Shown here piece by piece: positions 1 through 9,547 of a DNA stretch of 64,000 nucleotides. A program made the position numbers and the translations under genes. Numbering within the stretch: the stretch's first letter is position 1; each line of letters starts with the position of its first letter. Below the pieces are notes generated by a model, which saw only the letters and a program-made list of their open reading frames with translations, made no database searches and was not told where the DNA came from. Origin of the DNA: Roseisolibacter agri (GTDB lineage Bacteria > Gemmatimonadota > Gemmatimonadetes > Gemmatimonadales > Gemmatimonadaceae); the NCBI RefSeq assembly GCF_030159095.1, contig NZ_BRXS01000004.1:700554-764553 (forward strand), given 5' to 3'.

Positions 1-272
1 ACATCGACGGCAAGCGCGTCGTGATCGTCGACGACGTGCTGTACACGGGACGCACCGTGCGCGCCGCGCTCGACGAGCTGGCGGACTTCGGCCGCCCCGC
101 GCGCATTCAGCTCGCGGTGCTGGTCGATCGCGGCGGACGCGAGCTGCCCATCCAGCCCGACATCGTCGGCAAGCGGCTGGAGGTGCCCGACGGCGGCCAC
201 GTCGACGTCTTCGTGACGGAGCTCGACGACCGCGACGCGGTGATCCTCGTGCCGGGCGCGGAGGACGCGTGA
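1..272 (+). CDS. pyrR: PyrR bifunctional pyr regulator / uracil phosphoribosyltransferase, 3' part
   Basis: Only the C-terminal ~90 residues are in the window; the reading frame is open from base 3. The segment begins [18 protein letters not shown], the type I phosphoribosyltransferase PRPP-binding loop with the paired acidic residues (DD) and TGRT. It ends with the typical PyrR tail ([15 protein letters not shown]). Known PyrR proteins bind UMP and pyr mRNA to control attenuation and have minor UPRTase activity. The TGA stop overlaps the GTG start of pyrB by 4 bp, so translation is probably coupled. Any PyrR-binding leader would lie upstream, outside the window. Confidence 0.93.
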   Translation, partial: IDGKRVVIVDDVLYTGRTVRAALDELADFGRPARIQLAVLVDRGGRELPIQPDIVGKRLEVPDGGHVDVFVTELDDRDAVILVPGAEDA

Positions 273-1252
273 CCGGCGCGACCCGGCTCGGCAAGGACCT
301 GCTGGCGCTGGAGCCGCTGTCGCCCGAGCAGATCCGCCTGATCCTCGACACGGCCGAGCCGTTCCGCGAGATCAGCGAGCGGGCGATCAAGAAGGTGCCG
401 ACGCTGCGCGGGCAGACCGTCGTCAACCTGTTCTTCGAGGCGTCCACGCGCACGCGCATCTCGTTCGAGTTCGCCGAGAAGCGCATGAGCGCCGACACGG
501 TGAGCATCGCGGCCAGCGGGTCGAGCGTGGCGAAGGGCGAGACGCTGGTCGACACGGCGCGCAACCTCGAGGCGATGCGCATCGACATGGTCGTCGTGCG
601 CCACGGCTCGTCGGGAGCCGCGCAGTTCCTCGCCGAGCGCATCGAGTCGAACGTCATCAACGCCGGCGACGGGACGCACGAGCACCCAACGCAGGGGCTG
701 CTCGACCTGCTGACGCTGCGCCACCGCTTCGGATCGCTCGAGGGGCGCCGCGTCTGCATCGTCGGCGACGTGCTGCACTCGCGCGTCGCGCGCTCGAACA
801 TCTGGGGCCTGAAGAAGCTCGGCGCGCAGGTGGGCGTGTGCGGCCCGCGCTCGCTGCTCCCCAATGCGATCGACGAGCTGGGCGTCGAGGTGTTCGACCG
901 CGTCGAGGCGGCGATCGAGTGGGCCGAGGCGCTGAACGTGCTGCGGCTGCAGCTCGAGCGCATGCAGGCGGGGTACATCCCCAGCCTGCGCGAGTACAAC
1001 CGCGTGTTCGGCGTCACGCGCGAGCGCCTCGAGCGCGCGCCGGGCGATATGCTCATCCTCCATCCGGGGCCCATGAACCGCGGCGTCGAGATCGACAGCG
1101 ACGTCGCCGACGGGCCGCACAGCGTGATCCTCGACCAGGTGACCAACGGCGTGGCCGTGCGCATGGCAGTCCTCTATCTCCTCGCCGGCGGTCGGCCGGA
1201 GCTGGCCGAAGCGGCGAAGTCCGCCGGCAAGGGCCGCGGAGGCGACGCGTGA
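269..1252 (+). CDS. pyrB: Aspartate carbamoyltransferase catalytic subunit
   Basis: This 327-residue protein is of normal length for PyrB and makes carbamoyl-aspartate from carbamoyl phosphate and aspartate, the committed step of UMP synthesis. Carbamoyl-phosphate contacts are visible as STRTR (59-63), HPTQ (139-142) and HPGPMNR (265-271); the FFEASTRTR context is standard. It starts with GTG inside the pyrR stop codon region and its own TGA overlaps the pyrC GTG. No pyrI regulatory subunit is seen nearby, so it is probably the PyrB-only class, possibly complexed with dihydroorotase. The C-terminus is Ala/Gly/Lys rich, like the neighbouring genes. Confidence 0.97.
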   Translation: MTGATRLGKDLLALEPLSPEQIRLILDTAEPFREISERAIKKVPTLRGQTVVNLFFEASTRTRISFEFAEKRMSADTVSIAASGSSVAKGETLVDTARNLEAMRIDMVVVRHGSSGAAQFLAERIESNVINAGDGTHEHPTQGLLDLLTLRHRFGSLEGRRVCIVGDVLHSRVARSNIWGLKKLGAQVGVCGPRSLLPNAIDELGVEVFDRVEAAIEWAEALNVLRLQLERMQAGYIPSLREYNRVFGVTRERLERAPGDMLILHPGPMNRGVEIDSDVADGPHSVILDQVTNGVAVRMAVLYLLAGGRPELAEAAKSAGKGRGGDA

Positions 1253-2568
1253 GCGCGCCCGACCGCCGTCCCATCCTCCTCGCGGGCGGGCGCGTGCTCG
1301 ACCCGTCGCAGCAGCTCGACCTCGCGGTCGGCGACGTGCTGCTCGTCGACGGGAAGATCCAGCACGCGGGCGAGCGCATCGCGCGCCCCGACGACGCCGA
1401 GATCGTCGACTGCGCGGGGCTCGTCGTGTCGCCGGGCTTCGTCGACGTGCACTGCCACCTGCGCGAGCCCGGGCGCGAGGACGTCGAGACGATCGCCACC
1501 GCCGCGCGCGCCGCGGTGGCGGGTGGCTTCACCGCCGTCTGCGCGATGCCGAACACCGACCCGGTGACCGACAACCAGGCGGCCGTCGGCTTCATCATCA
1601 GCCAGGCGAAGCGCGCCGCGGCGGCGCGCGTCTACCCGATCGGCGCGATCACGCTCGGTCAGAAGGGCGAGGCGCTGGCGGAGTTCGGCGAGATGGTGGG
1701 CGCCGGCGCGGTCGCGGTGAGCGACGACGGCAAGCCGGTCGTGAGCGCGCAGATGATGCGCACCGCGCTGGAATACGCGCGCACCTTCGGCATCCCCGTC
1801 GCGGACCACTGCGAGGATCCCACGCTGGCGCACGGCGGCGCGATGAACGAGGGCGCGATGTCGATGAAGCTCGGCCTCAAGGGCATCCCCGCCGAGGCCG
1901 AGGAGATCATGGCGATCCGCGACATCCTGCTCGCGCGGCGCACCGGTGGGCACGTGCACCTGTGCCACATGAGCACGAAGGGCTCGGTGGAGCTGATCCG
2001 CTGGGGGAAGGAGCGGAACATCAACGTGACGGCCGAGGTGTGCCCGCACCACCTCTCACTCACCGAGGACGCGGTCGACGGCTACGACACGAACGCGAAG
2101 ATGAATCCGCCGCTGCGCACGCCGGAGGACGTCGAGGCGCTGCAGCAGGCGGTGCGCGACGGCACGATCGACGTCGTCGCGACGGACCACGCGCCGCACC
2201 ACTACGACGAGAAGGAGCGCGAGTTCGCCGATGCGCCGAACGGCATCGTCGGCCTCGAGACGGCGCTCGCGGTGCTGGTGACGTGGCTCGTCGAGCCGGG
2301 GATCCTCACGTACGCGCAGCTCGTCGACAAGATGGCGTGCGCTCCCGCGCGCATCTTCAACCTGCCGGGCGGCACGCTGCGCCGCGGCTCGGTGGCCGAC
2401 GTGACGGTGTTCGATCCGACGCGCGCGTGGACCGTCGATCCGAGGGGCTTCCACTCGAAGGGACGCAACTCGCCGTACGCGGGGCGCACGCTGCGCGGCC
2501 GCACGGTCTGCACGGTGGTCGACGGGCGCGTCGTGTACCGCGAGGCGGCGGAGGCGACGCGGGCGTGA
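1249..2568 (+). CDS. pyrC: Dihydroorotase
   Basis: The protein has 439 residues from the GTG at 1249, which overlaps the pyrB stop; the open frame upstream is only a shadow of pyrB. Dihydroorotase cyclises carbamoyl-aspartate to dihydroorotate in a zinc-dependent amidohydrolase fold. Metal ligands are visible at [10 protein letters not shown] (66-75), at DHCEDP, at HLCHMS and at the catalytic Asp313 of ATDHAPHH, and substrate contacts at NTDP. The layout (REPG after HxH, TDHAPH) fits the type I, long-form bacterial enzyme. It is translationally coupled to pyrB and to the following aldolase gene by 4-bp overlaps. Confidence 0.97.
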   Translation: MSAPDRRPILLAGGRVLDPSQQLDLAVGDVLLVDGKIQHAGERIARPDDAEIVDCAGLVVSPGFVDVHCHLREPGREDVETIATAARAAVAGGFTAVCAMPNTDPVTDNQAAVGFIISQAKRAAAARVYPIGAITLGQKGEALAEFGEMVGAGAVAVSDDGKPVVSAQMMRTALEYARTFGIPVADHCEDPTLAHGGAMNEGAMSMKLGLKGIPAEAEEIMAIRDILLARRTGGHVHLCHMSTKGSVELIRWGKERNINVTAEVCPHHLSLTEDAVDGYDTNAKMNPPLRTPEDVEALQQAVRDGTIDVVATDHAPHHYDEKEREFADAPNGIVGLETALAVLVTWLVEPGILTYAQLVDKMACAPARIFNLPGGTLRRGSVADVTVFDPTRAWTVDPRGFHSKGRNSPYAGRTLRGRTVCTVVDGRVVYREAAEATRA

Positions 2569-3248
2569 CGGCCGAGCGCGCGGCGATGATGCGCGCGGCG
2601 ATCGTGCGCGTCTGCCGCCGGCTGTGGGAGCGGGGCCTGATCGCGGGGCCGGACGGCAACGTCTCCGTCCGGCTCGGCCCCGACCGCCTGCTGGTGACGC
2701 CGTCGGGCGGCGCGAAGGTCGACATCGCCGAGGCCGACCTGCTCGAGGTGGACCTCGAGGGGCGCGTGATGGCGGGCGCGGGGCAGGCGAGCTCCGAGCT
2801 GGCGATGCACCTCGCGATCTACCGCGCGCGGCCCGACGTGGGCGCGGTGGTGCACGCCCATCCGCCGACGGCGACCGGCTTCGCGGTGGCGGGCGAGACG
2901 CTGCCCGACGGCGTGCTCCCCGAGCTGATCTGCCAGATGGGCGCCGTGGCGCTCGTGCCGTACTTCACGCCGGGGACCCCGGCGGCGGCGGCCGCCTTCG
3001 CGCCCTATCTTTCCGGCCACAGCGCGTTCCTGCTGGCGAACCACGGCGCGACCACGGTCGGCGCGACGCTCGACGAGGCGCACCGGCGCATGGAGAGCCT
3101 CGAGCACGCGGCGCGCATACTGCTCGCGGCACGACTGGTCGGGCGCGTGACGCCCCTCACGGACGAACAGCGCGCGGCGCTCCAGGCTCCGGCGGCACCC
3201 ACGACAGCATTCACGGCACCGCCGCTCGACGGCGGGGAGGCAGGATGA
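2565..3248 (+). CDS. Class II aldolase/adducin family protein
   Basis: The 227-residue protein starts at GTG 2565 within the pyrC stop. It has the whole class II aldolase signature: GNVSVR (31-36), TPSG (45-48), SSE with candidate catalytic Glu78, zinc ligands in HAHP (97-100) and NHGA (159-162). The family includes fuculose-phosphate aldolase, ribulose-5-phosphate 4-epimerase and methylthioribulose-1-phosphate dehydratase; the sequence alone does not tell me the substrate. Its place at the end of a pyrimidine operon is unusual, but the overlaps (GTGA with pyrC, ATGA with the next gene) say it is co-translated. The C-terminal 30 residues are Ala/Pro/Thr rich and probably disordered. Confidence 0.88.
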   Translation: MTAERAAMMRAAIVRVCRRLWERGLIAGPDGNVSVRLGPDRLLVTPSGGAKVDIAEADLLEVDLEGRVMAGAGQASSELAMHLAIYRARPDVGAVVHAHPPTATGFAVAGETLPDGVLPELICQMGAVALVPYFTPGTPAAAAAFAPYLSGHSAFLLANHGATTVGATLDEAHRRMESLEHAARILLAARLVGRVTPLTDEQRAALQAPAAPTTAFTAPPLDGGEAG

Positions 3249-4096
3249 CGGACGGAACGACCCTCCCGCTGGACGAGATCCGCGGACTGGTGGCGGAGCG
3301 CACGCGCTTCGAGACGTGGCTCGGCACCCTGGAGGCGCGGCGGAGCGCGACGCCCGCGCACGTCTTCGAGCGCGTCTGGCAGGACTACGACGGCCGCCGC
3401 CAGAAGGCCGCCGAGGCGCTCCGCACGCACCTGCAGGCGCTGCAGGACGAGGAGACGCGCCTCGCGTCGCGACACGAGGAGGTGACGCGCACGCTGGGCG
3501 AGCGCCGCGACGCGATGGCCGAGGTCGAGCTGCGTGCCCTCGTGGGCGAGTTCGACGAGGACGAGGGCGCGCGCCGGCACCGCGAGGTGGAGGAGGCGAT
3601 CGCGGAGCTGGAGCGCGAGGTGGAGGGCGTCGGGAGCGAGCTGGCCGACGTGCGCGGGCTGGTGACGCAGGTGCGCGGCCGCGAGGACGAGCCGGCCGTG
3701 GCGGCACCTGCCGAGCCGGTCCCGGTCGAGTCGCTCGCGCCGGCCGCCTCCGAGCCCGCGTCCGCCGGGACGCAGGGCACGCCGGCGATCACGGGCGTGG
3801 GGGTCGCGCCGTCCGACGGGCCGACGGGCCGCTTCGGCAGCGCCGACGCGCCGCGCTTCCCGACGCCGACCGACGGGCTGATGGTCGGCGAGAGCGCCGG
3901 CCGCGAGACGCCGACGACCGGCTTCGCCGCGCAGGGGCTGACGCAGGCCGCCCGCGGCGTGCCGACCGCGCGCCAGGACGACGCGGCCGTGGGCACCGCG
4001 ACCCAGAAGACGCTCCGCTGCCAGGAGTGCGGCGCGATGAACTACCCGACCGAGTGGTACTGCGAGCGCTGTGGCGGCGAGCTGGCCGCCCTCTGA
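3245..4096 (+). CDS. Coiled-coil protein with C-terminal zinc ribbon, function unknown
   Basis: I do not recognise a named family over the full 283 residues. The ATG at 3245 overlaps the aldolase stop. Residues 1-150 are strongly charged and predicted by eye to be helical coiled coil (runs such as EVEEAIAELEREVEG). Residues 155-255 are a Pro/Ala/Gly/Thr-rich linker. The last 24 residues form a zinc ribbon, CQEC...CERCGGEL, with two CxxC pairs. Such ribbons occur in nucleic-acid-binding or assembly proteins, but no role can be assigned. It is the last gene of the pyr operon, followed directly by a perfect terminator hairpin. Confidence 0.8.
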   Translation: MTDGTTLPLDEIRGLVAERTRFETWLGTLEARRSATPAHVFERVWQDYDGRRQKAAEALRTHLQALQDEETRLASRHEEVTRTLGERRDAMAEVELRALVGEFDEDEGARRHREVEEAIAELEREVEGVGSELADVRGLVTQVRGREDEPAVAAPAEPVPVESLAPAASEPASAGTQGTPAITGVGVAPSDGPTGRFGSADAPRFPTPTDGLMVGESAGRETPTTGFAAQGLTQAARGVPTARQDDAAVGTATQKTLRCQECGAMNYPTEWYCERCGGELAAL

Positions 4097-4119
4097 GGCG
4101 GCCGGCGCAGACCGGGAAA

Positions 4120-4161
4120 GCGACGCGGGGCCGGTCCATCACTGGACCGGCCCCGCGTCGC
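4120..4161. terminator. Bidirectional intrinsic-type terminator between pyr operon and rpsT
   Basis: A perfect 19-bp inverted repeat (4120-4138 with 4143-4161) encloses a 4-nt loop TCAC. It lies 23 bp after the stop of the zinc-ribbon gene and 22 bp beyond the 3' end of the convergent rpsT, so it can serve both. There is no clear T-tract, as at most hairpins in this GC-rich window. Confidence 0.85.
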
Positions 4162-4183
4162 TTCGCGCTGGACGCTCAGGCGC

Positions 4184-4426
4184 TCAGACCGCCGCCGCCT
4201 TGCGGGCGAGCTGGCTCTTGTGGCGCGCCGCCTTGTTCTTGTGGATCAGGCCCTTGCGGGCGGCGCGGTCCAGCAGGCTCACGGCGAGCGCGGTCGTGTC
4301 GGCCGGCGCGCCCTCGGCGCGGGCCTTCTTGAGCGCGGTCCGCAGCGCCGAGCGCTGCGCGCGGTTGCGCACAGCCGCAGCGCGCGACTTCCGCATGTTC
4401 TTCTTGGCGGAGGCGATGTTCGGCAC
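4184..4426 (-). CDS. rpsT: 30S ribosomal protein S20
   Basis: The 80-residue basic protein begins MPNIASAKKNMRKS and ends with a KSQLARK-type tail, the standard S20 form. S20 binds 16S rRNA early in 30S assembly. The start codon is GTG (4424-4426 on the complement), a feature also found in other rpsT genes and linked there to weak initiation. It is monocistronic: a promoter with a perfect TTGACA box lies about 60-85 bp upstream, and the shared hairpin lies downstream. Confidence 0.97.
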   Translation of the reverse strand: MPNIASAKKNMRKSRAAAVRNRAQRSALRTALKKARAEGAPADTTALAVSLLDRAARKGLIHKNKAARHKSQLARKAAAV

Positions 4427-4483
4427 TTTGGAGAACTCTCAGGCAGATGACAGACGTGGCGCGCAGGTCGCGCGAAGCGTCGA

Positions 4484-4512
4484 AGGCTAGCCCACCCGGT
4501 ATCCCATGTCAA
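4484..4512 (-). promoter_or_regulatory. Promoter of rpsT
   Basis: On the minus strand a perfect -35 box TTGACA (complement of 4507-4512) is followed after 17 nt by TAGCCT (complement of 4484-4489). This fits the promoter form repeated through the window. It leaves a leader of about 50 nt before the rpsT GTG. Confidence 0.75.
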
Positions 4513-4543
4513 GGCACGACACGGGTTTGCACGGTGTGTCGCT

Positions 4544-4572
4544 TTGACTTGCCCTGGGGGCGCCACTAGGTT
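4544..4572 (+). promoter_or_regulatory. Promoter of the site-2 protease/scpAB operon
   Basis: TTGACT (4544-4549), a 17-nt spacer and TAGGTT (4567-4572). It is divergent from the rpsT promoter, with the two -35 boxes about 31 bp apart, so both genes share a compact 90-bp control region. Confidence 0.7.
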
Positions 4573-4604
4573 TCGCCGCGCTGCCGCCGCCGTCCGCGCC
4601 CCTC

Positions 4605-5372
4605 GTGTGCCCGGTCGTGCGCCTCCCGGCCGATCCCCGGCGCCGCCGACCGCGTCCAGGCGCGCCCGCGCCGTCCCTCCCGCTTCCGTTCTCGGTGGAC
4701 CTGCGCACCCTCGTCCTCGTCGCACCCGTCCTGCTGTTCTCGATGGTCGCGCACGAGTACGCCCACGGCTACGCCGCCTACAAGCAGGGCGACCCGACCG
4801 CGTACCAGCTCGGGCGGCTGACGTGGAACCCGCTCAAGCACATCGACCCCTTCATGACCGTGATCCTCCCGGTCATGCTGGCAGTCATGGGCGGGCCGAT
4901 CTTCGGCGGCGCGAAGCCGGTGCCGGTCCAGCCGCGCAACTACCGCGACTACAAGCGCGGCGACATCATCGTGTCGCTCGCCGGCGTGGCGACGAACTTC
5001 GTCCTCGCGTTCGTCTGCGCGCTCCTCATCGTCCTCCTCGGCTTGCTCGGGCGCGCGCTGCCCGACGCCACGTCGACGCTCGCGCTCCTGCAGGAGATGC
5101 TGCGGCACGGGATCTGGTTCAACCTGATGCTGACGTTCTTCAACCTGCTGCCGATCCCGCCGCTCGACGGCTCGCACGTCGCGAAGTACCTGCTGCCGCC
5201 CGCGTGGGCGATCCGCTACGTGGAGTTCGGCCGCTTCGGGATGCTGATCCTGCTGCTCTTCCTCTCGATGGGGCAGGGCGCGCTGCGGGCCTGGCTCTCG
5301 CCGGCCGTCGCGATCAACCGCGCGGCGCTGCAGACGGTCGCGCCGTACGTCCTGCCGGTCAGCGGCCTGTGA
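4605..5372 (+). CDS. Site-2 protease family zinc metalloprotease (peptidase M50)
   Basis: This is an integral membrane metalloprotease-like protein. It has HExxH as HEYAH (50-54 from the GTG at 4605) and the second metal motif NLLPIPPLDG (180-189, with Asp188), separated by hydrophobic segments. The compact form without PDZ domain is the Rip/YwhC-like group that often sits beside scpA-scpB. The start is uncertain: the first 30 residues from GTG 4605 are Pro/Arg-rich and look untypical, and the GTG at 4695 (VDLRTLVLVAP) would give a 225-residue protein beginning at the first membrane helix. The stop overlaps the scpA start. The substrate is unknown. Confidence 0.9.
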   Translation: MCPVVRLPADPRRRRPRPGAPAPSLPLPFSVDLRTLVLVAPVLLFSMVAHEYAHGYAAYKQGDPTAYQLGRLTWNPLKHIDPFMTVILPVMLAVMGGPIFGGAKPVPVQPRNYRDYKRGDIIVSLAGVATNFVLAFVCALLIVLLGLLGRALPDATSTLALLQEMLRHGIWFNLMLTFFNLLPIPPLDGSHVAKYLLPPAWAIRYVEFGRFGMLILLLFLSMGQGALRAWLSPAVAINRAALQTVAPYVLPVSGL

Positions 5373-6139
5373 TCGCGCCCGCCACCACCCAGGGCGCGGC
5401 GCAGGACGCCGCGACGGCCGGCGCGCCGGCGACGTTCGTCGTCGAGCTGCCCGAGTTCTCCGGCCCGCTCGACCTCCTGCTGTCGCTGATCCGCGACGAG
5501 CGCCTGGACGTCTACGACATCCCGATCGCGCGCGTCGCCGAGCAGTTCCTGGCGCGCATCCAGCACCTCGCGCTGGACGAGGCGGCCGACTACCTCGAGA
5601 TGGCCGCGCGCCTGCTGCGCATCAAGGCGCAGCTGCTGCTGCCGCGCAGCGGCGACGAGGAGAGCTGGGAGGACCCGCGCGCGGAGCTCGTGCGCCGGCT
5701 GCTGGAGTACCAGCAGATCCGCGAGGTCGTCGAGCACCTGGACCGCCTGGGCGAGGAGCGCCGCGACCGCTTCGTGCGCGGGTCGTTCGCGCCGATGGCC
5801 GCGCTGCCGGCGGGCGTGCCGCCGCTCGCGCTGTCGCTGACCGAGCTGCTGTCGGCCGTCGACCGCGTGCTGCGCGTCGCCAAGGAGCCGACCGTGCACG
5901 ACGTGGTGCAGCGCGCGCTGGACGTCGCGGGCGCGATCACGTCGGTGCGCGGCGCGCTGGCGCTCCGCGCGCGCACGCGCTGGACCGAGGTCGTGGGCGC
6001 CGACGCGGAGCCGTGGCAGATCCTCAGCGTCCTGCTCGCCCTGCTGGAGATGGCGAAGCTCGGCGAGCTGCGCCTCGCCCAACCGAAACCGTTCGCGATC
6101 GTGGAGATCACGCGTGAGTCCGCTGGCGAAGCTGCTTGA
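5369..6139 (+). CDS. scpA: Segregation and condensation protein A
   Basis: The 256-residue kleisin subunit of the SMC-ScpAB condensin shows the N-terminal family signature FVVELPEFSGPLDLLLSLI followed by the DIYDIPIA-like motif (DVYDIPIARV). It has the Arg/Leu-rich middle segment ending in YQQIREV and a C-terminal winged-helix region. The GTG at 5369 overlaps the protease stop, and the gene runs 26 bp into scpB. It bridges SMC heads and helps chromosome segregation. The first 17 residues are Ala/Thr rich and are not part of the conserved domain. Confidence 0.93.
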   Translation: MIAPATTQGAAQDAATAGAPATFVVELPEFSGPLDLLLSLIRDERLDVYDIPIARVAEQFLARIQHLALDEAADYLEMAARLLRIKAQLLLPRSGDEESWEDPRAELVRRLLEYQQIREVVEHLDRLGEERRDRFVRGSFAPMAALPAGVPPLALSLTELLSAVDRVLRVAKEPTVHDVVQRALDVAGAITSVRGALALRARTRWTEVVGADAEPWQILSVLLALLEMAKLGELRLAQPKPFAIVEITRESAGEAA

Positions 6140-6662
6140 AGCGGCGCTGTTCGCGAGCAGCCGTCCGGTGCCCCTGGACGAGCTGCGCGCCCTCGACGCC
6201 GAGGCGTCGCCCGAGGACGTGCAGGCGGCGCTCGACGGGCTGCGTGCGCACTACGACGACCCGGAGACCGGCCACTCGTTCGAGCTGGTCGAGCAGGGCG
6301 GCGGCTGGCAGCTGCTGACGCGCGCCGAGTACAGCGAGGCGATCGAGCGCGCGCAGCTCGCGCAGCGTCCGCAGCGCCTCTCCGCGGCGTCGCTGGAGAC
6401 GCTCGCGATCATCGCGTACCGCCAGCCGATCGGCCGCGCCGAGGTCGAGGAGATCCGCGGCGTGTCGGTGGGCGGCGTGCTGAAGGCGCTGCTGGAGCGC
6501 GGCCTGATCGACATCGTCGGGCGCTCGGAGGGACTCGGCCGTCCGCTGCTGTACGGCACCACGTCCGCCTTCCTGGAGCAGTTCGCGCTGCGCCACCTGG
6601 AGGAGCTGCCGCGCGCCGACGAGCTGGCGATCGCCCTGCGCGCCGATCCGCGGCCGCTGTAA
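6114..6662 (+). CDS. scpB: Segregation and condensation protein B
   Basis: The 182-residue protein has the tandem winged-helix features of ScpB: KLLEAALFASSRPV at the N-terminus, the LSAASLETLAIIAYRQPIGRAEVEEIRG motif (split here by position: ~84-111), GLIDIVGRSEGLGRPLLYGTT near residues 125-147, and a Phe/Leu-rich end. It dimerises and binds ScpA. The GTG start lies 26 bp inside scpA. The gene is of near-normal length and has no long acidic tail. Confidence 0.93.
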   Translation: MSPLAKLLEAALFASSRPVPLDELRALDAEASPEDVQAALDGLRAHYDDPETGHSFELVEQGGGWQLLTRAEYSEAIERAQLAQRPQRLSAASLETLAIIAYRQPIGRAEVEEIRGVSVGGVLKALLERGLIDIVGRSEGLGRPLLYGTTSAFLEQFALRHLEELPRADELAIALRADPRPL

Positions 6663-6706
6663 TTGCGCCCTGACCACGTTGTGACCACCCGAATGGAGAC
6701 GCGCCC

Positions 6707-8386
6707 GTGACCCCGCGCGAGACGAACGGCCGCGACCGCGGGTCGCGGCCGGCAGGCAAGGCGGGATCGCGCGGCGCGCCCTCGCGTGGCGCGAAGACGG
6801 CCGGCGCGAAGGGCCGCGGCGCTCCGTCGCGTGGCGCGCCATCGCGCGGCGGTCGCGACGAGCGGCCCGCCCGCTCCGCGCGTCCGTCGCGCGACGAGCG
6901 CCCTGCGCGCGGCGCGTTCGCGCCGACGGAGAAGCCGACGCGCGGCGAGCGCTACGACCGTCCGACGCGCGCGCCGCGTGCGGAGACGTCGGAGCGCGAC
7001 GCGTGGTCGGCGCAGCCGATCCGTCCCGAGCGCGCGCCGCGCCCCGAGCGTGGCGACGCCGCCGCCTGGAAGGAGCGCGAGAAGGCGAAGAAGGCGCCCA
7101 AGCGCCCGATCCCGCGCCGTCCGCGACCGGCGGAACCGGCGGTCGACGAGCGCGCGTTCGAGTCGCGCCCGTCCTCGGGGCGGCCCGCGCGCCCCCTGCG
7201 CCCCGAGGCGACCACGCGCGGTGGCGGCGACCTGCCCGCGCGCCGCGGTGGCCCGCAGCTGCCCGCGGGCGCGCCCGGCCGCGGTCCGTCGCGACAGGCG
7301 CGCCGCGAGCAGGCTCGCGGGCTCGATCGCCCGGTGCCGCAGCACGCGCCGGCGCGCGAGGAGTCGCGTCCGACGTCGCGCCCCGCGCGCGCCATCGTCC
7401 GCGACGTCGCGCCCGACGGCACGCGCACGGTGCGGCCTGACGTCCGGCGCGAGCCGGCGCGCGAGCCGGCGCGCGAGCAGACGCGCGAGCAGACGCGCGA
7501 CACCTCGCGTCCGCAGCGCCCCGTGCGCGACCGGAAGCCCGGAAGCAGCTCGGCCCGCAAGGCGCGCCCGCAGTCGTCCGAGGAGCGCGCCGCCCGCGCG
7601 CTGCAGAAGGCGACGCCCGCCGTCGCGACGGGTCCGATGCGCCTGCAGCGCGTGCTCGCGCGTGCGGGGCTGTCGTCGCGCCGGCAGGCGGAGACGCTCA
7701 TCGCGGCCGGGCGCGTGCTCGTGAACGGCCGGCCGGCGCAGCTCGGCCAGACGGTCGATCCCGCGAAGGACGCGGTGACGCTCGACGGCGCGCCGGTGAA
7801 GGGCCCCGTGGCCGCGCAGTGGCTGGTGCTGCACAAGCCGGCCGGCTCGCTCACCACGCGCAAGGATCCGCAGGGGCGGCCGACGGTGTTCGATCTCGTC
7901 CCGGAGATCGCGGGGCTGACCTACGTGGGCCGCCTCGACTACATGACGGAGGGCGTGCTGCTGATGACGACGGACGGCGACGCCGCGCACCGGCTCACGC
8001 ATCCGAGCCACGAGGTCGAGCGCACCTACGTGGCGACCGTGCGCGGCAACGCGGCGGCCGCGGTGCGGCAGGCGCGCAAGGGCGTGCAGCTGGAAGACGG
8101 CGTCGTGCATCCGACGGACGTCGACTCGCGCCCGCTCGGCAACCGCCGCTACGAGTTCGCGATCACGATCACCGAGGGCCGCACGCGCGAGGTCCGGCGC
8201 GTCTGCGAGGCGCTCGGGCTCGAGGTCGAGCGGCTGGTCCGCGTGCAGTTCGGGCCGGTGAAGCTGGGTGGCCTCGCACCGGGAAGCGTGCGTCCCCTGA
8301 CGGTGACGGAGATGAAGGTCATCGACGGCCTGGTGCACGCGGCGCCGCGCGACCGCCGCGCCGACTACGAGGACTGGGGCGAGTAG
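6707..8386 (+). CDS. rluB: RluB/RsuA-family 23S rRNA pseudouridine synthase with long basic N-terminal extension
   Basis: The catalytic part (residues ~311-559) has an S4 RNA-binding domain beginning MRLQRVLARAGLSSRRQAE, then the RsuA-family active site GRLDYMTEGVLLMTTDGD with catalytic Asp411, and the end motif EGRTREVRRVCEALG. It is expected to convert a uridine of 23S rRNA helix 89 to pseudouridine. Residues 1-310 are a low-complexity extension of Arg, Pro, Ala, Ser and Asp/Glu (for example GAPSRGA and RDERPAR repeats). The GTG at 6707 has GGAG 10 nt upstream. It follows scpB, a common arrangement. Confidence 0.9.
   Translation: MTPRETNGRDRGSRPAGKAGSRGAPSRGAKTAGAKGRGAPSRGAPSRGGRDERPARSARPSRDERPARGAFAPTEKPTRGERYDRPTRAPRAETSERDAWSAQPIRPERAPRPERGDAAAWKEREKAKKAPKRPIPRRPRPAEPAVDERAFESRPSSGRPARPLRPEATTRGGGDLPARRGGPQLPAGAPGRGPSRQARREQARGLDRPVPQHAPAREESRPTSRPARAIVRDVAPDGTRTVRPDVRREPAREPAREQTREQTRDTSRPQRPVRDRKPGSSSARKARPQSSEERAARALQKATPAVATGPMRLQRVLARAGLSSRRQAETLIAAGRVLVNGRPAQLGQTVDPAKDAVTLDGAPVKGPVAAQWLVLHKPAGSLTTRKDPQGRPTVFDLVPEIAGLTYVGRLDYMTEGVLLMTTDGDAAHRLTHPSHEVERTYVATVRGNAAAAVRQARKGVQLEDGVVHPTDVDSRPLGNRRYEFAITITEGRTREVRRVCEALGLEVERLVRVQFGPVKLGGLAPGSVRPLTVTEMKVIDGLVHAAPRDRRADYEDWGE
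7451..7498 (+). repeat. Four 12-bp tandem repeats inside the rluB extension
   Basis: Two copies of GAGCCGGCGCGC are followed by two of GAGCAGACGCGC, in frame, encoding a REPA-REPA-REQT-REQT run. The 12-bp period keeps the frame, so copy-number change would vary length without breaking the gene. Confidence 0.9.
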
Positions 8387-8393
8387 CGCGAGC

Positions 8394-8419
8394 CGTCCGC
8401 GCGAACCTGTGCGCGGACG
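8394..8419 (+). terminator. Terminator-like hairpin after rluB
   Basis: A perfect 9-bp stem (8394-8402 with 8411-8419) closes an 8-nt loop, 8 bp after the rluB stop. It probably ends the scpAB-rluB transcript. In the remaining 138 bp before moxR I see no promoter that matches the form used elsewhere. Confidence 0.6.
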
Positions 8420-8557
8420 TCGGGTACTGGGGCGAGCGGAGCCGTTCGGGCCGCGTGGATAGGTCGGGCTCGCCTCGCGGTCCCGTTCTTGAACCAGTGA
8501 AGGGCGGCGCGCGGCCATCGGGGTCGCGCGCCGATCCACCGACAGCGCAATCGACTC

Positions 8558-9546
<989 letters not shown>

Positions 9547-9547
<1 letters not shown>

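Noticed and set aside
4605..4694. First 30 codons of the site-2 protease as certain coding sequence
   Set aside because: They are Pro/Arg-rich and outside the family; GTG 4695 is equally possible, so the start is left open.
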